A stretch of DNA of 64,000 bases from Gammaproteobacteria bacterium (GCA_009840305.1 VXNY01000031.1:62001-126000), one strand, 5' to 3'; positions 9,268 to 19,163 are shown, counted from the stretch's first letter. A program made the numbers and translations. Notes: generated by a model from the sequence alone, not told the origin.

Positions 9268-11199
9268 TTGAGCACTAGAGTAGCATCTTTTGGTACGTGG
9301 AACTCTCCACTTACCGCACACATTGCAACAGCTAATTACGTAAGCTTTAGCGAACTGATAGTCGATGGTTCAGATCTCTACTTTCTTGAGCTTCGACCCC
9401 ACGAGGGAGGACGTACAACTCTCAATGTTCGAAGTCAGCAGGGGAATATTGTTGAAGTCACTCCAGCACCTTGGAATGTTCGCACTAAAGTTCACGAATA
9501 TGGAGGTAGTTCTTACACTGTCGCAAATGGATTAGTGTATTTTGTTAATGCAGAAGATCAGGATATCTATTGCATCGACAATCGGTCAAAAGACACGCCT
9601 CAACAGATTACAAATTCGGGAAACACTGAACGATTTGCGAATCTTGTCCACGACCCTAATCGTGGTCGTCTGATTTGTGTGCGAGAATCACATTTGAACG
9701 ATCAAGTGTTAAACGATTTGGTACAAATCGACGTGTCAAACGGCGAGTGTAGAGTATTGCATCAGGCCCACGACTTTTATGGCCAACCTAAACTGAGTCC
9801 GTGCGGGAATCGAATCGCGTTTTTAGCTTGGGATCTACCGCATATGCCTTGGGACAGCACCCTACTTCACGTTGCGAATTTCACCGAGAATGGTGAACTT
9901 GGTCACTCTTTCCAAGTTGCCGGTGGTACCAACGAATCAATATTTCAACCCGAATGGATGAGTGCTGACCAACTGATTTTCGTCTCGGATCGCAATGGAT
10001 TTTGGAATCTATATCAATTCGATGGAAGCAGAACTTCTGTGATCGTGGAGGACCAAGCGGAATACGGATTGCCACTCTGGGTCCTGGATATGCGTAGCTA
10101 CGTAACTTGGGGTAATAATCGAGTTATTGCGGTGAGGAAGTCCATTGAGGAAACATCGCTAGTTGCAATTGATTGCACATCCGGTAGAGTGGATTCAATT
10201 AACCGGGACTACTGTAGTTACTCATCTCTAACTCGATATCAAGAAGGATTCGTGTTCATCGGTGGTAGCACCAGCCGTCTTACTTCTATTGTTCGATTGA
10301 AATTCGGTAACGGGGACGCCAAACATTTAGTAGAGCCAGGAAAACGCCCCTTATCGTTGGGATGTATCTCGGAAGCCGAGCAAGTATCTTATTACAACCA
10401 ACGCGACCAAGTTGTATACGCTAACTTCTATCCGCCAACCAATGATGAATACACTGCTCCCGAAGGTGAACAACCACCGCTTTTGGTCCTCTCGCATGGA
10501 GGACCAACTTCCCACTCGAACGCTAGTTTCAGATTTCATGTTCAATATTTCACTTCGCGCGGATGGGCTGTTCTAGACGTTAATTACGGTGGGTCAACCG
10601 GATTTGGACGAGAATATCGAAACCGCTTGTTAAATAACTGGGGAATAGTTGACGTCGAAGACTGTGAGGCCGGTGTCCGACACTTGGTCAATTTGGGAAG
10701 AGTAGATTCCGATCGCGTCGCGATTCGCGGTGGTAGCGCGGGAGGTTATACGACGTTGTGCGCGCTCACTAGTAGCTCGACATTCAAAGCTGGATCAAGT
10801 CTCTATGGTGTCGCAGATGTGCGCGCACTGGCTCAAGATACTCACAAATTTGAATCAAGATACATGGATTCACTCATCCCTGCAGATCAAATGGATGTGC
10901 GTTCTCCAATCAATCACATCGACAAATTTTCTGTACCCGTGATTTTTTACCAAGGCATGGAAGATCGCGTGGTGCCTCCGAATCAGACAGAATCCATGTA
11001 TGAAGCGCTATCTCAAAAAGGAATCACAACTGCAATGTTCTTGTTTGAGGGCGAAGGACATGGTTTCCGTGCCGCAGAAAATGTGCGCACTGTACTCGAA
11101 ACTGAGTTAATCTTCTTTTCGAGAGTGTTCGGCATTGAACGTGAAGACGTCGACATGAGCTACTTCAAGACGGCGCGTTTGGTGAACGCTTCGTGGTAA
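9268..11199 (+). CDS. S9 family (prolyl oligopeptidase / acylaminoacyl peptidase type) serine peptidase
   Basis: A 643-residue cytoplasmic-looking peptidase without a signal peptide. The N-terminal two thirds (to about residue 380) form a beta-propeller with repeats such as KLSPCGNRIAFLAWD and SDRNGFWNLYQFD. The C-terminal alpha/beta hydrolase domain has LSHGGPTSH (oxyanion loop), nucleophile Ser490 in RGGSAGGYTT, Asp566 in GMEDRVVPPNQ and His598 in EGHGF. Such enzymes cut short peptides. It starts with TTG at 9268, 2 bp after the acetyltransferase stop, and overlaps the ddl start by 7 bp, so all three are translationally coupled. Substrate preference cannot be read from sequence. Confidence 0.92.
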   Translation: MSTRVASFGTWNSPLTAHIATANYVSFSELIVDGSDLYFLELRPHEGGRTTLNVRSQQGNIVEVTPAPWNVRTKVHEYGGSSYTVANGLVYFVNAEDQDIYCIDNRSKDTPQQITNSGNTERFANLVHDPNRGRLICVRESHLNDQVLNDLVQIDVSNGECRVLHQAHDFYGQPKLSPCGNRIAFLAWDLPHMPWDSTLLHVANFTENGELGHSFQVAGGTNESIFQPEWMSADQLIFVSDRNGFWNLYQFDGSRTSVIVEDQAEYGLPLWVLDMRSYVTWGNNRVIAVRKSIEETSLVAIDCTSGRVDSINRDYCSYSSLTRYQEGFVFIGGSTSRLTSIVRLKFGNGDAKHLVEPGKRPLSLGCISEAEQVSYYNQRDQVVYANFYPPTNDEYTAPEGEQPPLLVLSHGGPTSHSNASFRFHVQYFTSRGWAVLDVNYGGSTGFGREYRNRLLNNWGIVDVEDCEAGVRHLVNLGRVDSDRVAIRGGSAGGYTTLCALTSSSTFKAGSSLYGVADVRALAQDTHKFESRYMDSLIPADQMDVRSPINHIDKFSVPVIFYQGMEDRVVPPNQTESMYEALSQKGITTAMFLFEGEGHGFRAAENVRTVLETELIFFSRVFGIEREDVDMSYFKTARLVNASW

Positions 11200-12143
11200 C
11201 AAAAATTGCTGTTATCGGTGGCGGGTGCTCGGCTGAAGCGGAAGTTTCGCGATCTTCAGCGTCACAAGTCACAACAGCCTTAAACCAAAACTTCACCGTC
11301 GAGTATTACGAACTTTCCCACAAACTAGCGAACGAACTATCTGACTTTGCACCAGATGTCGTGTTTCCGGTGTTGCACGGCTTTCCCGGAGAAGATGGTA
11401 CCGTACAAGGACTGCTAGCTGTGCTAGGTTACCCATTCGTAGGGAGTGACATGAATGCGAGCGTAGTCTCGATGAATAAGGCTTTATCGAAGTACTACTT
11501 CGATTCAGTCCAACTGCCGGTACTACCGCAGGTCATTGTGACACGAGATACACTTGAAGAAGGAATATCTCATGTAAATTCGTCCTTCGGTAATCGAGTC
11601 GTGTGCAAACCAATGCATGGAGGGTCTGCATTAGGTGTTGTGCCACTTCCTTCTGGCGGCGATCTTCGGCAAGCGCTGCAAACATCGCTTGAAATAGACC
11701 ATAAAGTCTTGGTTGAACCATTCGTAGAAGGACGAGAAATCACCGTTGGTGTGTTGGACCTACATCATGAACACACTGAAGCACTACCAGTGACTGAAAT
11801 TCTCGTAGCTAAAAACGAATGGTACGATTACACAAACCGTTACACGCCGGGACGTAGCGAACATGTCATCCCAGCGGCAATAAGTGATACCACCAGCGAA
11901 GCATTGAAAGACGCCGCGGTGCGGGCTCACCAATCGTTAGGTTGTCGAGACCTGTCCCGAGTAGATTTCATCCTTGAGCCAAGTGGGCAATTTTGGGTGT
12001 TGGAAGTAAACAACATCCCAGGCATGACGCCTACGAGCCTTTATCCGGATGCTGCAAAGGTTCATGGAATCTCGTTTCAAGTACTCGCCGAGAAGTTAGT
12101 GAGTAGCGCATCGCGTCGGGGACCCGATCTGCTAGAACTTTAA
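11193..12143 (+). CDS. ddl: D-alanine--D-alanine ligase family protein
   Basis: An ATP-grasp enzyme that joins two D-alanines for peptidoglycan precursors. The 316-residue protein starts with GTG at 11193, inside the peptidase gene (7-bp overlap). It shows IAVIGGGCSAEAEVSR (the usual motif is GGxSxEHEVS), VFPVLHGFPGEDGTVQG, VVCKPMHGGSALGV (ATP-grasp lysine and glycine loop), VLVEPFVEGREITVGVL, and the metal-binding end VLEVNNIPGMT. The length is typical. The altered N-terminal motif (CSAEAE for SSEHE) is slightly unusual and could mean a specialised D-Ala-D-X ligase. It lies outside the usual mur/fts cluster. Confidence 0.88.
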   Translation: MVTKIAVIGGGCSAEAEVSRSSASQVTTALNQNFTVEYYELSHKLANELSDFAPDVVFPVLHGFPGEDGTVQGLLAVLGYPFVGSDMNASVVSMNKALSKYYFDSVQLPVLPQVIVTRDTLEEGISHVNSSFGNRVVCKPMHGGSALGVVPLPSGGDLRQALQTSLEIDHKVLVEPFVEGREITVGVLDLHHEHTEALPVTEILVAKNEWYDYTNRYTPGRSEHVIPAAISDTTSEALKDAAVRAHQSLGCRDLSRVDFILEPSGQFWVLEVNNIPGMTPTSLYPDAAKVHGISFQVLAEKLVSSASRRGPDLLEL

Positions 12144-12233
12144 AACTTCGACAAAGCGATTTTTTGCCGAGGTCTACTTAGTGATACGTCGGTTGAGGTT
12201 CGGACTACTTCGGTGAGGCTTAGGTCTATCGAA

Positions 12234-12833
12234 TTAGAACTTGAATTTCGCAGCCGCGGTGAACAAAGCGGTCTGGCTACCATCATCGAAATAGTTAGTT
12301 ATTGAAAATTCCAACGAAAGTTTTTTGAAGCGGTTAGACTCGAGTTCGATCCCCAGCGATGCAACGGGTAATGTGTCACGCTCGTCGACCTCCACACTTT
12401 CCATAAAGACCGAGCCAGAAGTTAAAACATCAAGCTCTATCGACTGCCAATGATGTGCGAGCCCGAACTTACCCACCAATGAAAAGGGTTCCCGAAGCGG
12501 AAATGTCCGAACAGCCAAAGCTGTCAAATATTGATAACGATAGGATTGTACGTCAGTCTTTAATGGGGCAATTGTCATCGGAAGATTAGCTTTTTGAATC
12601 AAATTTGTTGGTTCAATACCAGTGAAGTCCCAAAACAGTTCAAAACCAAACCGTTCATTGACCTGTAAACCAGCCCCAACGCGCAGTGCCATGTTTACCG
12701 AGTGTTTTTCTGAGACAAGTAGCGACCCGCTTCCCAAGGCGTACCAGTCAAATTCCTTATCTACCGCTAATGTCGTATGAGTGATTGTCAAGCTGAAAAT
12801 AACGAGCATGAGCGCAGAGAACCAGGTTTTCAT
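12234..12833 (-). CDS. Outer-membrane beta-barrel protein (OmpA/OprF-like 8-strand type)
   Basis: The 199-residue precursor has a signal peptide (residues 1-23, ...THTTLA/VD), alternating hydrophobic/polar strands throughout, and the terminal aromatic pattern ending AAAKFKF, the Bam recognition signature of outer-membrane barrels. Features such as ALRVGAGLQVNERFGFELFWD and LSLEFSITNYFDDGSQTA suggest an 8-stranded barrel similar to the OmpA/OprF barrel or the small opacity family, without a C-terminal peptidoglycan domain. The ATG at 12833 is preceded by GAGGAAG at good spacing. It is convergent with ddl. The function (structural, porin-like or adhesive) is not known. Confidence 0.8.
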   Translation of the reverse strand: MKTWFSALMLVIFSLTITHTTLAVDKEFDWYALGSGSLLVSEKHSVNMALRVGAGLQVNERFGFELFWDFTGIEPTNLIQKANLPMTIAPLKTDVQSYRYQYLTALAVRTFPLREPFSLVGKFGLAHHWQSIELDVLTSGSVFMESVEVDERDTLPVASLGIELESNRFKKLSLEFSITNYFDDGSQTALFTAAAKFKF

Positions 12834-12994
12834 ATTTGCTTCCTCGAAAAGATAAACTGAACTCTTTTGACTTCTTTTGATTTTAGACTAAATTTAGTAT
12901 TTTTTAGGTAATTGATCACACGATTCAGAAAACACGCTTAATGAATACAGACGGCTGACTTCGTGATCGTAACAGGCTCGAAAATGCGGATCGG

Positions 12995-14023
12995 TCAAGC
13001 AACCTGAGAAATTTCCCGCAGGCACCTAGGTCCATGATAAACCAGTCCGGTATAAATCTGAATCAAATCTGCTCCGGCTTCGCGCATTTGTTTTGCTGTA
13101 CTTGGATCCCAGATCCCGCCACATCCAATTATTAGAAATTTTGCTCCAAGGAAACTCCTCGCTTGACGGACACAGTTCAATGCTAAAGGAAACAACGGAC
13201 GACCACTGAGTCCACCTTGATATTGCCCACCATCCTTAGTTGGTCTGGTTGTCGTCGTGTTCGAAGCGACCATGCCATCTATACCCTCAGCTCGAACGAC
13301 CGCGCAGAGATTCTCAAGTTCCCGTTCAGCTAAATCGGGCGATATTTTTACGAGCAGCAATGTACGTTTCCCGTTAGTCGTCCTCGAAGATTCTCTTAGG
13401 CGAACTAACCGTGCTAGTAAGCTCTGTACCTGCTGCATTCCTTGCAGTTCGCGTAATCCTGGAGTATTCGGAGACGAAATATTGATCGTCACGAAATCGA
13501 CCAATGTATGTGCTCGTGCGAAGCAATACTCGTAATCATCGATCGCTTGTTCCAACGGAGTGTCGAAGTTTTTGCCAATGTTAACGCCGATAGGCAGACT
13601 CACACGCGGTTTTTCATTAACGATTTTTCGAATGAGGGCATCTATTCCTTGGTTATTGAAGCCTAGGCGATTAATCAATGCAAACTCTTTTTTCAAACGG
13701 AACACGCGAGGACGTGAATTGCCAGCTTGTGCGCGCGGTGTTACCGCCCCCAATTCCAAAAATCCAAAATTGAACTTCGACAGCCCACGGATCGCCACGC
13801 CGTCTTTATCAAAGCCCGCGGCTAAACCGACGCGATTGGTGACGTGTAATCCACCGACTTCGATGGTGTTACTGAAGGTGTTCCTTTTCGCTGGTAAGTA
13901 ACCGTACCAGCGTAAGGCGTTTAGAGTCAGTTGATGTGCCCACTCTGGCGGTAAAGAAAAAAGGATTGGACGGAGAAGTTCGTATATACTCACAATACGG
14001 TGAAGAATTCTAAACAGACTCAA
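12995..14023 (-). CDS. pyrD: Dihydroorotate dehydrogenase (quinone), class 2
   Basis: Fourth step of pyrimidine synthesis: oxidises dihydroorotate to orotate and passes electrons to quinone at the inner membrane. The 342-residue class 2 enzyme has the amphipathic N-terminal helices (LLRPILFSLPPEWAHQLTL), VGLAAGFDKDG, the FMN region LGAVTPRAQAGN.RPR.FRL, FVTINISSPNTPGL with active-site Ser184, and LIQIYTGLVYHGP. The start is TTG at 14023, supported by GAGG 5 bases upstream. A GTG at 13993 would give a length closer to the E. coli protein and is the alternative. No obvious partner gene is adjacent. Confidence 0.95.
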   Translation of the reverse strand: MSLFRILHRIVSIYELLRPILFSLPPEWAHQLTLNALRWYGYLPAKRNTFSNTIEVGGLHVTNRVGLAAGFDKDGVAIRGLSKFNFGFLELGAVTPRAQAGNSRPRVFRLKKEFALINRLGFNNQGIDALIRKIVNEKPRVSLPIGVNIGKNFDTPLEQAIDDYEYCFARAHTLVDFVTINISSPNTPGLRELQGMQQVQSLLARLVRLRESSRTTNGKRTLLLVKISPDLAERELENLCAVVRAEGIDGMVASNTTTTRPTKDGGQYQGGLSGRPLFPLALNCVRQARSFLGAKFLIIGCGGIWDPSTAKQMREAGADLIQIYTGLVYHGPRCLREISQVA

Positions 14024-14108
14024 AAACGCCTCGTCTACGGTGCAAAGCTTGAGGTTTGTTTGTTCTCGCTAGAATCGTATTTTTATTTTCTCGCAATTTG
14101 TAAGGTTT

Positions 14109-15056
14109 TTGACTTTGGAATCACTACTAAAACGAACTCTCAGCGTCAATGATTGGCTCAATACCCGCATCGTCGGTCAAGAGCTGTTGACGCGCCGTTT
14201 GGTCATGGCACTCCTTCTTGGAGGGCATCTATTAGTTGAAGGTGCCCCGGGTCTTGCAAAAACTCGAGCAGTCAAAGAACTTGCGCGAGGAGTTCAAGCT
14301 GAATTTCATCGAATTCAGTTCACACCCGATCTACTCCCCAGTGACGTAACTGGAACGGAAGTCTATCGGCCTGAAGCAGGAACCTTTGAATTCAAACAAG
14401 GTCCCATATTTCATAATGTCTTACTTGCCGATGAAGTAAATCGAGCGCCAGCAAAAGTTCAGTCTGCGTTGCTTGAAGGAATGGCTGAACACCAAGTGAC
14501 ACAAGGTCGCGAGACTTATCGGCTCCCTGACTTATTTCTTGTGATGGCGACACAGAATCCAATTGAGCAGGAAGGTACCTATCCATTGCCCGAAGCACAA
14601 CTAGATCGATTTTTGATGCATGTGCGCATTGGCTATCCTCCCCCACTTCAAGAGCTAGAAATCTTACAAATCGCACGCGACGATGTACTACAAAAAGACG
14701 TCCCTCCACCGGTGGTATTGCATCAGGATGAGATTTTTGAGGCACGGCGTCAGATATCTGAATTGCACATGGCTAGTGCGATGGAAAAGTATATTGTCGC
14801 TCTAGTCGTCTACACTAGAACAGAATTGTCAGGTGTTGAATATGGTGGTAGTCCTCGAGCAACCATTTCTCTGGATCAAGGTGCCCGTGCTAATGCATGG
14901 TTGGATGGTCGGGACTATGTGTCTCCCGAGGATATTCAAAGTGTACTTCATGATGTGCTACGCCATCGAATCATCCTCTCGTACGAATCCGAAGCACAAG
15001 GACACACGCCAGATCAAGCAATCGACGAAACACTGAACGCGGTACCTGTACCTTAA
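14109..15056 (+). CDS. moxR: MoxR-family AAA+ ATPase (first gene of the Bat operon)
   Basis: MoxR ATPases are AAA+ chaperones that work with von Willebrand A (vWA) proteins. The 315-residue protein has Walker A GAPGLAKT (residues 45-52), Walker B with LLADEVNRAPAKVQSALLEGMAE, sensor 1 MATQNPIEQEGTYPLPEAQLDRF, and the C-terminal lid GASPRATISL-type motif (GGSPRATISLDQGARA). Two TTG codons can start it, 14109 and 14115; the second has the better spacing (9 bases) to AAGG. It is followed by five Bat-type genes on the same strand with short gaps or overlaps, so it surely forms an operon with them. The target complex of this MoxR is unknown. Confidence 0.93.
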   Translation: MTLESLLKRTLSVNDWLNTRIVGQELLTRRLVMALLLGGHLLVEGAPGLAKTRAVKELARGVQAEFHRIQFTPDLLPSDVTGTEVYRPEAGTFEFKQGPIFHNVLLADEVNRAPAKVQSALLEGMAEHQVTQGRETYRLPDLFLVMATQNPIEQEGTYPLPEAQLDRFLMHVRIGYPPPLQELEILQIARDDVLQKDVPPPVVLHQDEIFEARRQISELHMASAMEKYIVALVVYTRTELSGVEYGGSPRATISLDQGARANAWLDGRDYVSPEDIQSVLHDVLRHRIILSYESEAQGHTPDQAIDETLNAVPVP

Positions 15057-15061
15057 GCACC

Positions 15062-15964
15062 ATGGCTCAGCTGACAGGCGCGTACGTTTCGATCAACGAT
15101 TTAGTCAGACTTACCGCTGCATACGGCAAGATACGAAAGAAGAAACGGAAAGCACGAAAGCTAGCTGGAGACAGATTCTCGCGCCAACGGGGACGTGGAG
15201 TCGACTTCGAAGAAGTCCGACTGTACCAACCTGGTGATGATGTTCGAAATATCGATTGGAACGTCACCGCGCGCAAGAACGAACCCCATACAAAAGTCTT
15301 TACAGAAGAACGCGAAAAACCGACACTTGTGGTGGTAGATCAAACTTCGTCAATGTTTTTTGGCTCAAAACTACGACTCAAAAGCGTCGCAGCTGCCGAG
15401 ATAGCCGCGAGACTAGCTTGGGCTACTCTCGCACAACACGATCGAGTCGGTGGAGTCGTGTTCGGTGAAGACGGTACGATGACGACTAAACCGTTGCGCA
15501 ACAGTCGATCGGTAGTCAAACTTTTGCGCGATGTTGCTACCGCAAACCAAGCGCTCAGAATAAGCAATTTGCATCATGCAAAAGAAAAACTTTGGGAAAA
15601 CATGATCACACACCTTCAGTGTGCTGCACCTCATCATCATCGTATCATCGTGATTAGCGATTTCAAAAATATAAGTCAGGATGCCATTCAAGAGCTAATG
15701 CATCGAGGACGCCACAACGAATTGCAGGTCTTTCATGTCTATGATGAACTCGAGCTTAATTTACCTCCGGCCAATCAATATACAGTTACTTCTGCGTCGA
15801 ATACAATTGAATTTGATAGCGCGGGAAACACAACGAAACGCGAGTACTCACGACGGTTCGAAGTGCGAATGGATCGTTTAAAGAAGGCTTGTGTTCAGAA
15901 TCTTGTCGCGTTTGAATCGTATTCAACTACAGAGAATCTAGATTTCCTCTCATTAGAACGGTAA
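15062..15964 (+). CDS. DUF58 / vWA-like protein of the MoxR-Bat operon
   Basis: A 300-residue soluble protein with the DUF58 signature GRGVDFEEVRLYQPGDDVRNIDWNVTAR near residues 42-70. A vWA-like fold follows with a metal-site motif VVVDQTSSM (DxTxS in place of DxSxS). The ATG at 15062 is 5 bp after the moxR stop. DUF58 proteins nearly always accompany MoxR and are thought to be its adaptors or substrates; no enzymatic activity is established. No membrane segment is seen, so it is probably cytoplasmic, in contact with the membrane Bat proteins. Confidence 0.92.
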   Translation: MAQLTGAYVSINDLVRLTAAYGKIRKKKRKARKLAGDRFSRQRGRGVDFEEVRLYQPGDDVRNIDWNVTARKNEPHTKVFTEEREKPTLVVVDQTSSMFFGSKLRLKSVAAAEIAARLAWATLAQHDRVGGVVFGEDGTMTTKPLRNSRSVVKLLRDVATANQALRISNLHHAKEKLWENMITHLQCAAPHHHRIIVISDFKNISQDAIQELMHRGRHNELQVFHVYDELELNLPPANQYTVTSASNTIEFDSAGNTTKREYSRRFEVRMDRLKKACVQNLVAFESYSTTENLDFLSLER

Positions 15965-15965
15965 T

Positions 15966-16460
15966 ATGCCAACGGATTTAATTCAACAACTGCGTGACAT
16001 TCACGAGCCTGCCGCACCAGGATTCTGGCCTTTATCAATCTCGTGGTGGATTCTGTTTAGTTTGGTTTTTGTGCTGCTGATCGTCTCTATAGTTTGGCTA
16101 TTTTGGCGCCAACACCGCCGCGCGCCGTATAAACGTATTAGGAACGCGGCAAGGAATCTGACACAGCAACGCGAAACAGGTGTTATTGATGGACTAACCT
16201 ATGCGTCCGGAATCAATTTACTCTTCAAAGAACTGTTGGTGGACGTCGAAAGTCGTACTGAGTCAACTACTGCATTTGGCACGACTTGGCAAGATTTGTT
16301 AGCTGATCGATTTGATGAACAGGGGTTCATATCTGGACCGGGTACATGCCTCGGAAACGCCCGTTTCGTTGGAAGTTCATTTTCTGATGAAGGTTTGTCT
16401 GGATTAGTGCACGACACGCTGTTGCGTGTTAAACCATCAAAGGAACGCGGCGATGATTGA
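15966..16460 (+). CDS. DUF4381 membrane protein of the Bat operon
   Basis: The 164-residue protein has a short N-terminal segment LRDIHEPAAPGFWPLSISWW, typical of DUF4381. One transmembrane helix (about residues 24-47, SWWILFSLVFVLLIVSIVWLFW) and a basic cytoplasmic-side stretch (RQHRRAPYKR) follow, then a helical domain. The start ATG lies 1 bp past the DUF58 stop, and the end overlaps the next gene by 8 bp. The family is found in gammaproteobacterial MoxR/Bat operons; its role is unknown, presumably as a membrane scaffold for the vWA proteins. Confidence 0.85.
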   Translation: MPTDLIQQLRDIHEPAAPGFWPLSISWWILFSLVFVLLIVSIVWLFWRQHRRAPYKRIRNAARNLTQQRETGVIDGLTYASGINLLFKELLVDVESRTESTTAFGTTWQDLLADRFDEQGFISGPGTCLGNARFVGSSFSDEGLSGLVHDTLLRVKPSKERGDD

Positions 16461-17430
16461 GTTTCTTTGGCCTTGGGCATTTCTGGTACTTGTAGCAATT
16501 CCGTTGCTACGTCTCACGCTCCCTCGCAAAAGCAATCCACAGACAGCTCTAACGGTGCCAAACGCCGACGACTTTCGATTCAAAGACCAATTACGTAGCA
16601 TGCTGGCTTCTGGACGTCGCTGGTGGCGCTTGCTGTTGCTGCTCCTCGCAATCACGGCTCTAGTAACTGCCTTGGCCCGTCCTCAATGGAGCGGTGAACC
16701 CGTTCCGCTTCCAACCGAAGGAAGAGACATGTTCCTCGCGATTGATATCTCTCAAAGTATGCAACAGACGGACATGCGATTGAATGGTAGAGAGGTAACT
16801 AGATTGACAGCATTGAAGCATGTCGTGGAACCATTCATTGAAGAACGTGAGGGTGATCGGTTAGGTCTCATCGTATTTGGTACTGGTGCATATGTTTACG
16901 TACCGCTAACTGCCGATATAAAAACCGTTAACAAATTGTTACAGGAAACGCCTGTTGGAATCGCGGGTGGTCAAACTGCTATCGGAGACACTCTGGGCTT
17001 AGCGGTAAAAAGACTGCTTGACCGACCAATTGACCATCGAATATTGATTTTGATGACCGACGGCTCTCACAATTCTGGTGTTTTGACACCTGAGGAAGCA
17101 ATTGATCTTGCGATAGAAGCAAATGTTCGAATTCACACTATTGGGCTAGGCTCGGAACGCCGGAATGGGAACTACCCTGGTTTCAATCGCTACTATCGCC
17201 GACAATCGTTCATGGACACCGAAAATTTAGAGAATATCGCGACCAAAACTGGGGGCCAGTTCTTCCGTGCGACTGACACCAATTCTCTCGAACGGGTGTA
17301 TGATCAAATTATGTTATTAGAACCGGTAATACAAGATCCTGAGACACTACGTCCGGTTAAGTCGCTCGTACATTGGCCTCTTCTTTTAGCGTCCATTCTC
17401 TTTAGTTATTTGTGGTGGAGTCGCCGATGA
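16453..17430 (+). CDS. batA: BatA-type vWA membrane protein
   Basis: I start this 325-residue protein at the ATG at 16453 (MIEFLWPWAFLVLVAIPLL), which has AGGA about 10 bases upstream and overlaps DUF4381 by 8 bp. Two N-terminal transmembrane helices (residues 5-20 and 60-80) precede a vWA domain with an intact MIDAS: MFLAIDISQSMQQTD, later FGTGAYVYVPLT and LILMTDGSHNSG. A final helix lies near the C-terminus (LLLASILFSYLWW). The vWA domain faces the periplasm by analogy with Bacteroides BatA. It ends in an ATGA overlap with the next gene. Family assignment is firm; the exact function (aerotolerance or envelope maintenance) is not settled. Confidence 0.9.
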   Translation: MIEFLWPWAFLVLVAIPLLRLTLPRKSNPQTALTVPNADDFRFKDQLRSMLASGRRWWRLLLLLLAITALVTALARPQWSGEPVPLPTEGRDMFLAIDISQSMQQTDMRLNGREVTRLTALKHVVEPFIEEREGDRLGLIVFGTGAYVYVPLTADIKTVNKLLQETPVGIAGGQTAIGDTLGLAVKRLLDRPIDHRILILMTDGSHNSGVLTPEEAIDLAIEANVRIHTIGLGSERRNGNYPGFNRYYRRQSFMDTENLENIATKTGGQFFRATDTNSLERVYDQIMLLEPVIQDPETLRPVKSLVHWPLLLASILFSYLWWSRR

Positions 17431-19163
17431 GTTTCTGGCGAGATCTTGTTGGTAATTTCCACTTCATCCGACCATGGTGGTTGCTCGGGTGTCTAGCGAT
17501 ACCAGTTATCTATTTGTTGCGCAAACATGCAAGGCGGACTAAAAGCGGCTGGGATGCAGTAGTAGCTCCTGAACTTCTAAATGTACTGATACCCGAACGA
17601 GCACAGCAACAGCTTCGTCGGTGGTTCGACATACTAGTTGCCAGTGCACTTCTGATCGCGTGCTTCGCAATGGCTGGTCCTACATGGAAACAGATTCCGC
17701 TGCCTGTCGAACAGCAGCGTGATGACTTGGTGTTGGTCCTTGATTGTTCTACTAGTATGTACGCTGAGGATATTGCACCATCACGGTTGGTTCATGCGAA
17801 GCAGAAAATTACCGACATATTACGTAACCGTACCGAGGGCAGGACAGCGTTAGTCGTCTACGCTGGAGACGCTCACATAGTCACTCCTCTCACCCATGAT
17901 GTTGAAACTGTCCAACATTTACTCGCCTCTATTGAACCACGAATAATGCCGATCCCAGGAAGTAACCCAGATCATGCTTTAGAACTTTCATGGAACCTGT
18001 TGGAGCAAGGTGCTAATGGACTAGGACGAATCCTAATAATGACCGATAGCATCGACAGAAAGCTCGAGTTCGAAAGTCCAAAACAGAGTAAAGTTGAAGT
18101 ACACTTTCTAGGCTTAGGAACAGAAACTGGAGCACCGATACCTGAACCTGACTTAGAGGGTGTGCAACGATTTATGCGAGACAGTAATGATCGTCTTATC
18201 ATCCCTACTCTACATGAGAACTTAGTGAAAGCTAGAATTCGACCGGTTGATGGCTTGTACCATTCTTTAAATATTGATAATTCAGACATCCAGCGTTTTT
18301 ATAGTGGTGCGTGGTCTAGTGGAAATCAATTTGAACGCCTCGAAGACCGAACTTACGATACGTGGCATGATGCGGGCTACCTGCTTGTAATTCCGCTGGT
18401 CGTACTCGCTTTATTCTCAATTCGACGTGGTGTACTCGTAGCACTGTTTCTAGTCGTCGCGACCGACACTCATGCCAACTGGTTCGAAGATTTGTGGAAA
18501 AATGAAGACCAACGGGCGTATGACGAGTTACAAGAAGATAAGCCAGAGGCCGCAGAGACTCTATTCACTGACCCAGAATGGCAGGCCGTTTCCAAGTATC
18601 GAAGTGGGAACTACGATGGAGCAGCTGAAATGTTTCTCGGCGATGACACCATTCGTTCGCAATATAACTTGGGAAACTCACTAGCGCTTTTAGGACAAAT
18701 TCCAGAAGCAATAGAGACCTACGACAAAGTGTTGGAACAAGATCCAGACCATGAAGACGCTCGCTTCAATCGTGATTTACTCGACCAGCTATTGCAACAA
18801 ATGATACAACAAGCTGGTGAAGGTGAAGGAGAACCAAACGAATCACAACCACAACCTGGAGAGGGTAACGAAGGTATGCCTCAAGAAGACCCTGGGACAA
18901 CTCCAGAAGCGCAACCTGAAGAGAGCGATCAACCAGCAAACGGCGACGGAGAAGAAACGGATTCGGCAGAACCACCAACAATGCCCGATGATACCTTGTC
19001 CAACGAAGAGCTAGAAGCGAACGACACATTGGAACGAATGCTGCGACGTGTTCCAGACGAACCTGGTAGTCTGTTGCGCAACAAATTTCTGGCAGAAACG
19101 CGGAGACGATATGACTCTGGAGAGCTAGATGTCAATCAACTGCGTCAGAGACAAAGATGGTAA
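17427..19163 (+). CDS. BatB-BatC fusion: vWA membrane protein with TPR and low-complexity tail
   Basis: The start ATG at 17427 forms an ATGA overlap with batA (a GTG at 17412 is less likely). The 578-residue product has two N-terminal transmembrane helices (about residues 15-30 and 70-90) and a vWA domain with MIDAS LVLDCSTSMYAED and ILIMTDSID. More transmembrane segments follow near residues 312-350 (LLVIPLVVLALFSI and VLVALFLVVATDTHA), then a TPR pair (RSQYNLGNSLALLGQIPEAIETYDKVLEQDPDHEDARFN). A long Gly/Glu/Pro/Gln-rich tract and the BatC end LRRVPDEPGSLLRNKF finish it. BatB and BatC are separate genes in Bacteroides; here they are one. The TPR part is predicted to be periplasmic. Confidence 0.9.
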   Translation: MSFWRDLVGNFHFIRPWWLLGCLAIPVIYLLRKHARRTKSGWDAVVAPELLNVLIPERAQQQLRRWFDILVASALLIACFAMAGPTWKQIPLPVEQQRDDLVLVLDCSTSMYAEDIAPSRLVHAKQKITDILRNRTEGRTALVVYAGDAHIVTPLTHDVETVQHLLASIEPRIMPIPGSNPDHALELSWNLLEQGANGLGRILIMTDSIDRKLEFESPKQSKVEVHFLGLGTETGAPIPEPDLEGVQRFMRDSNDRLIIPTLHENLVKARIRPVDGLYHSLNIDNSDIQRFYSGAWSSGNQFERLEDRTYDTWHDAGYLLVIPLVVLALFSIRRGVLVALFLVVATDTHANWFEDLWKNEDQRAYDELQEDKPEAAETLFTDPEWQAVSKYRSGNYDGAAEMFLGDDTIRSQYNLGNSLALLGQIPEAIETYDKVLEQDPDHEDARFNRDLLDQLLQQMIQQAGEGEGEPNESQPQPGEGNEGMPQEDPGTTPEAQPEESDQPANGDGEETDSAEPPTMPDDTLSNEELEANDTLERMLRRVPDEPGSLLRNKFLAETRRRYDSGELDVNQLRQRQRW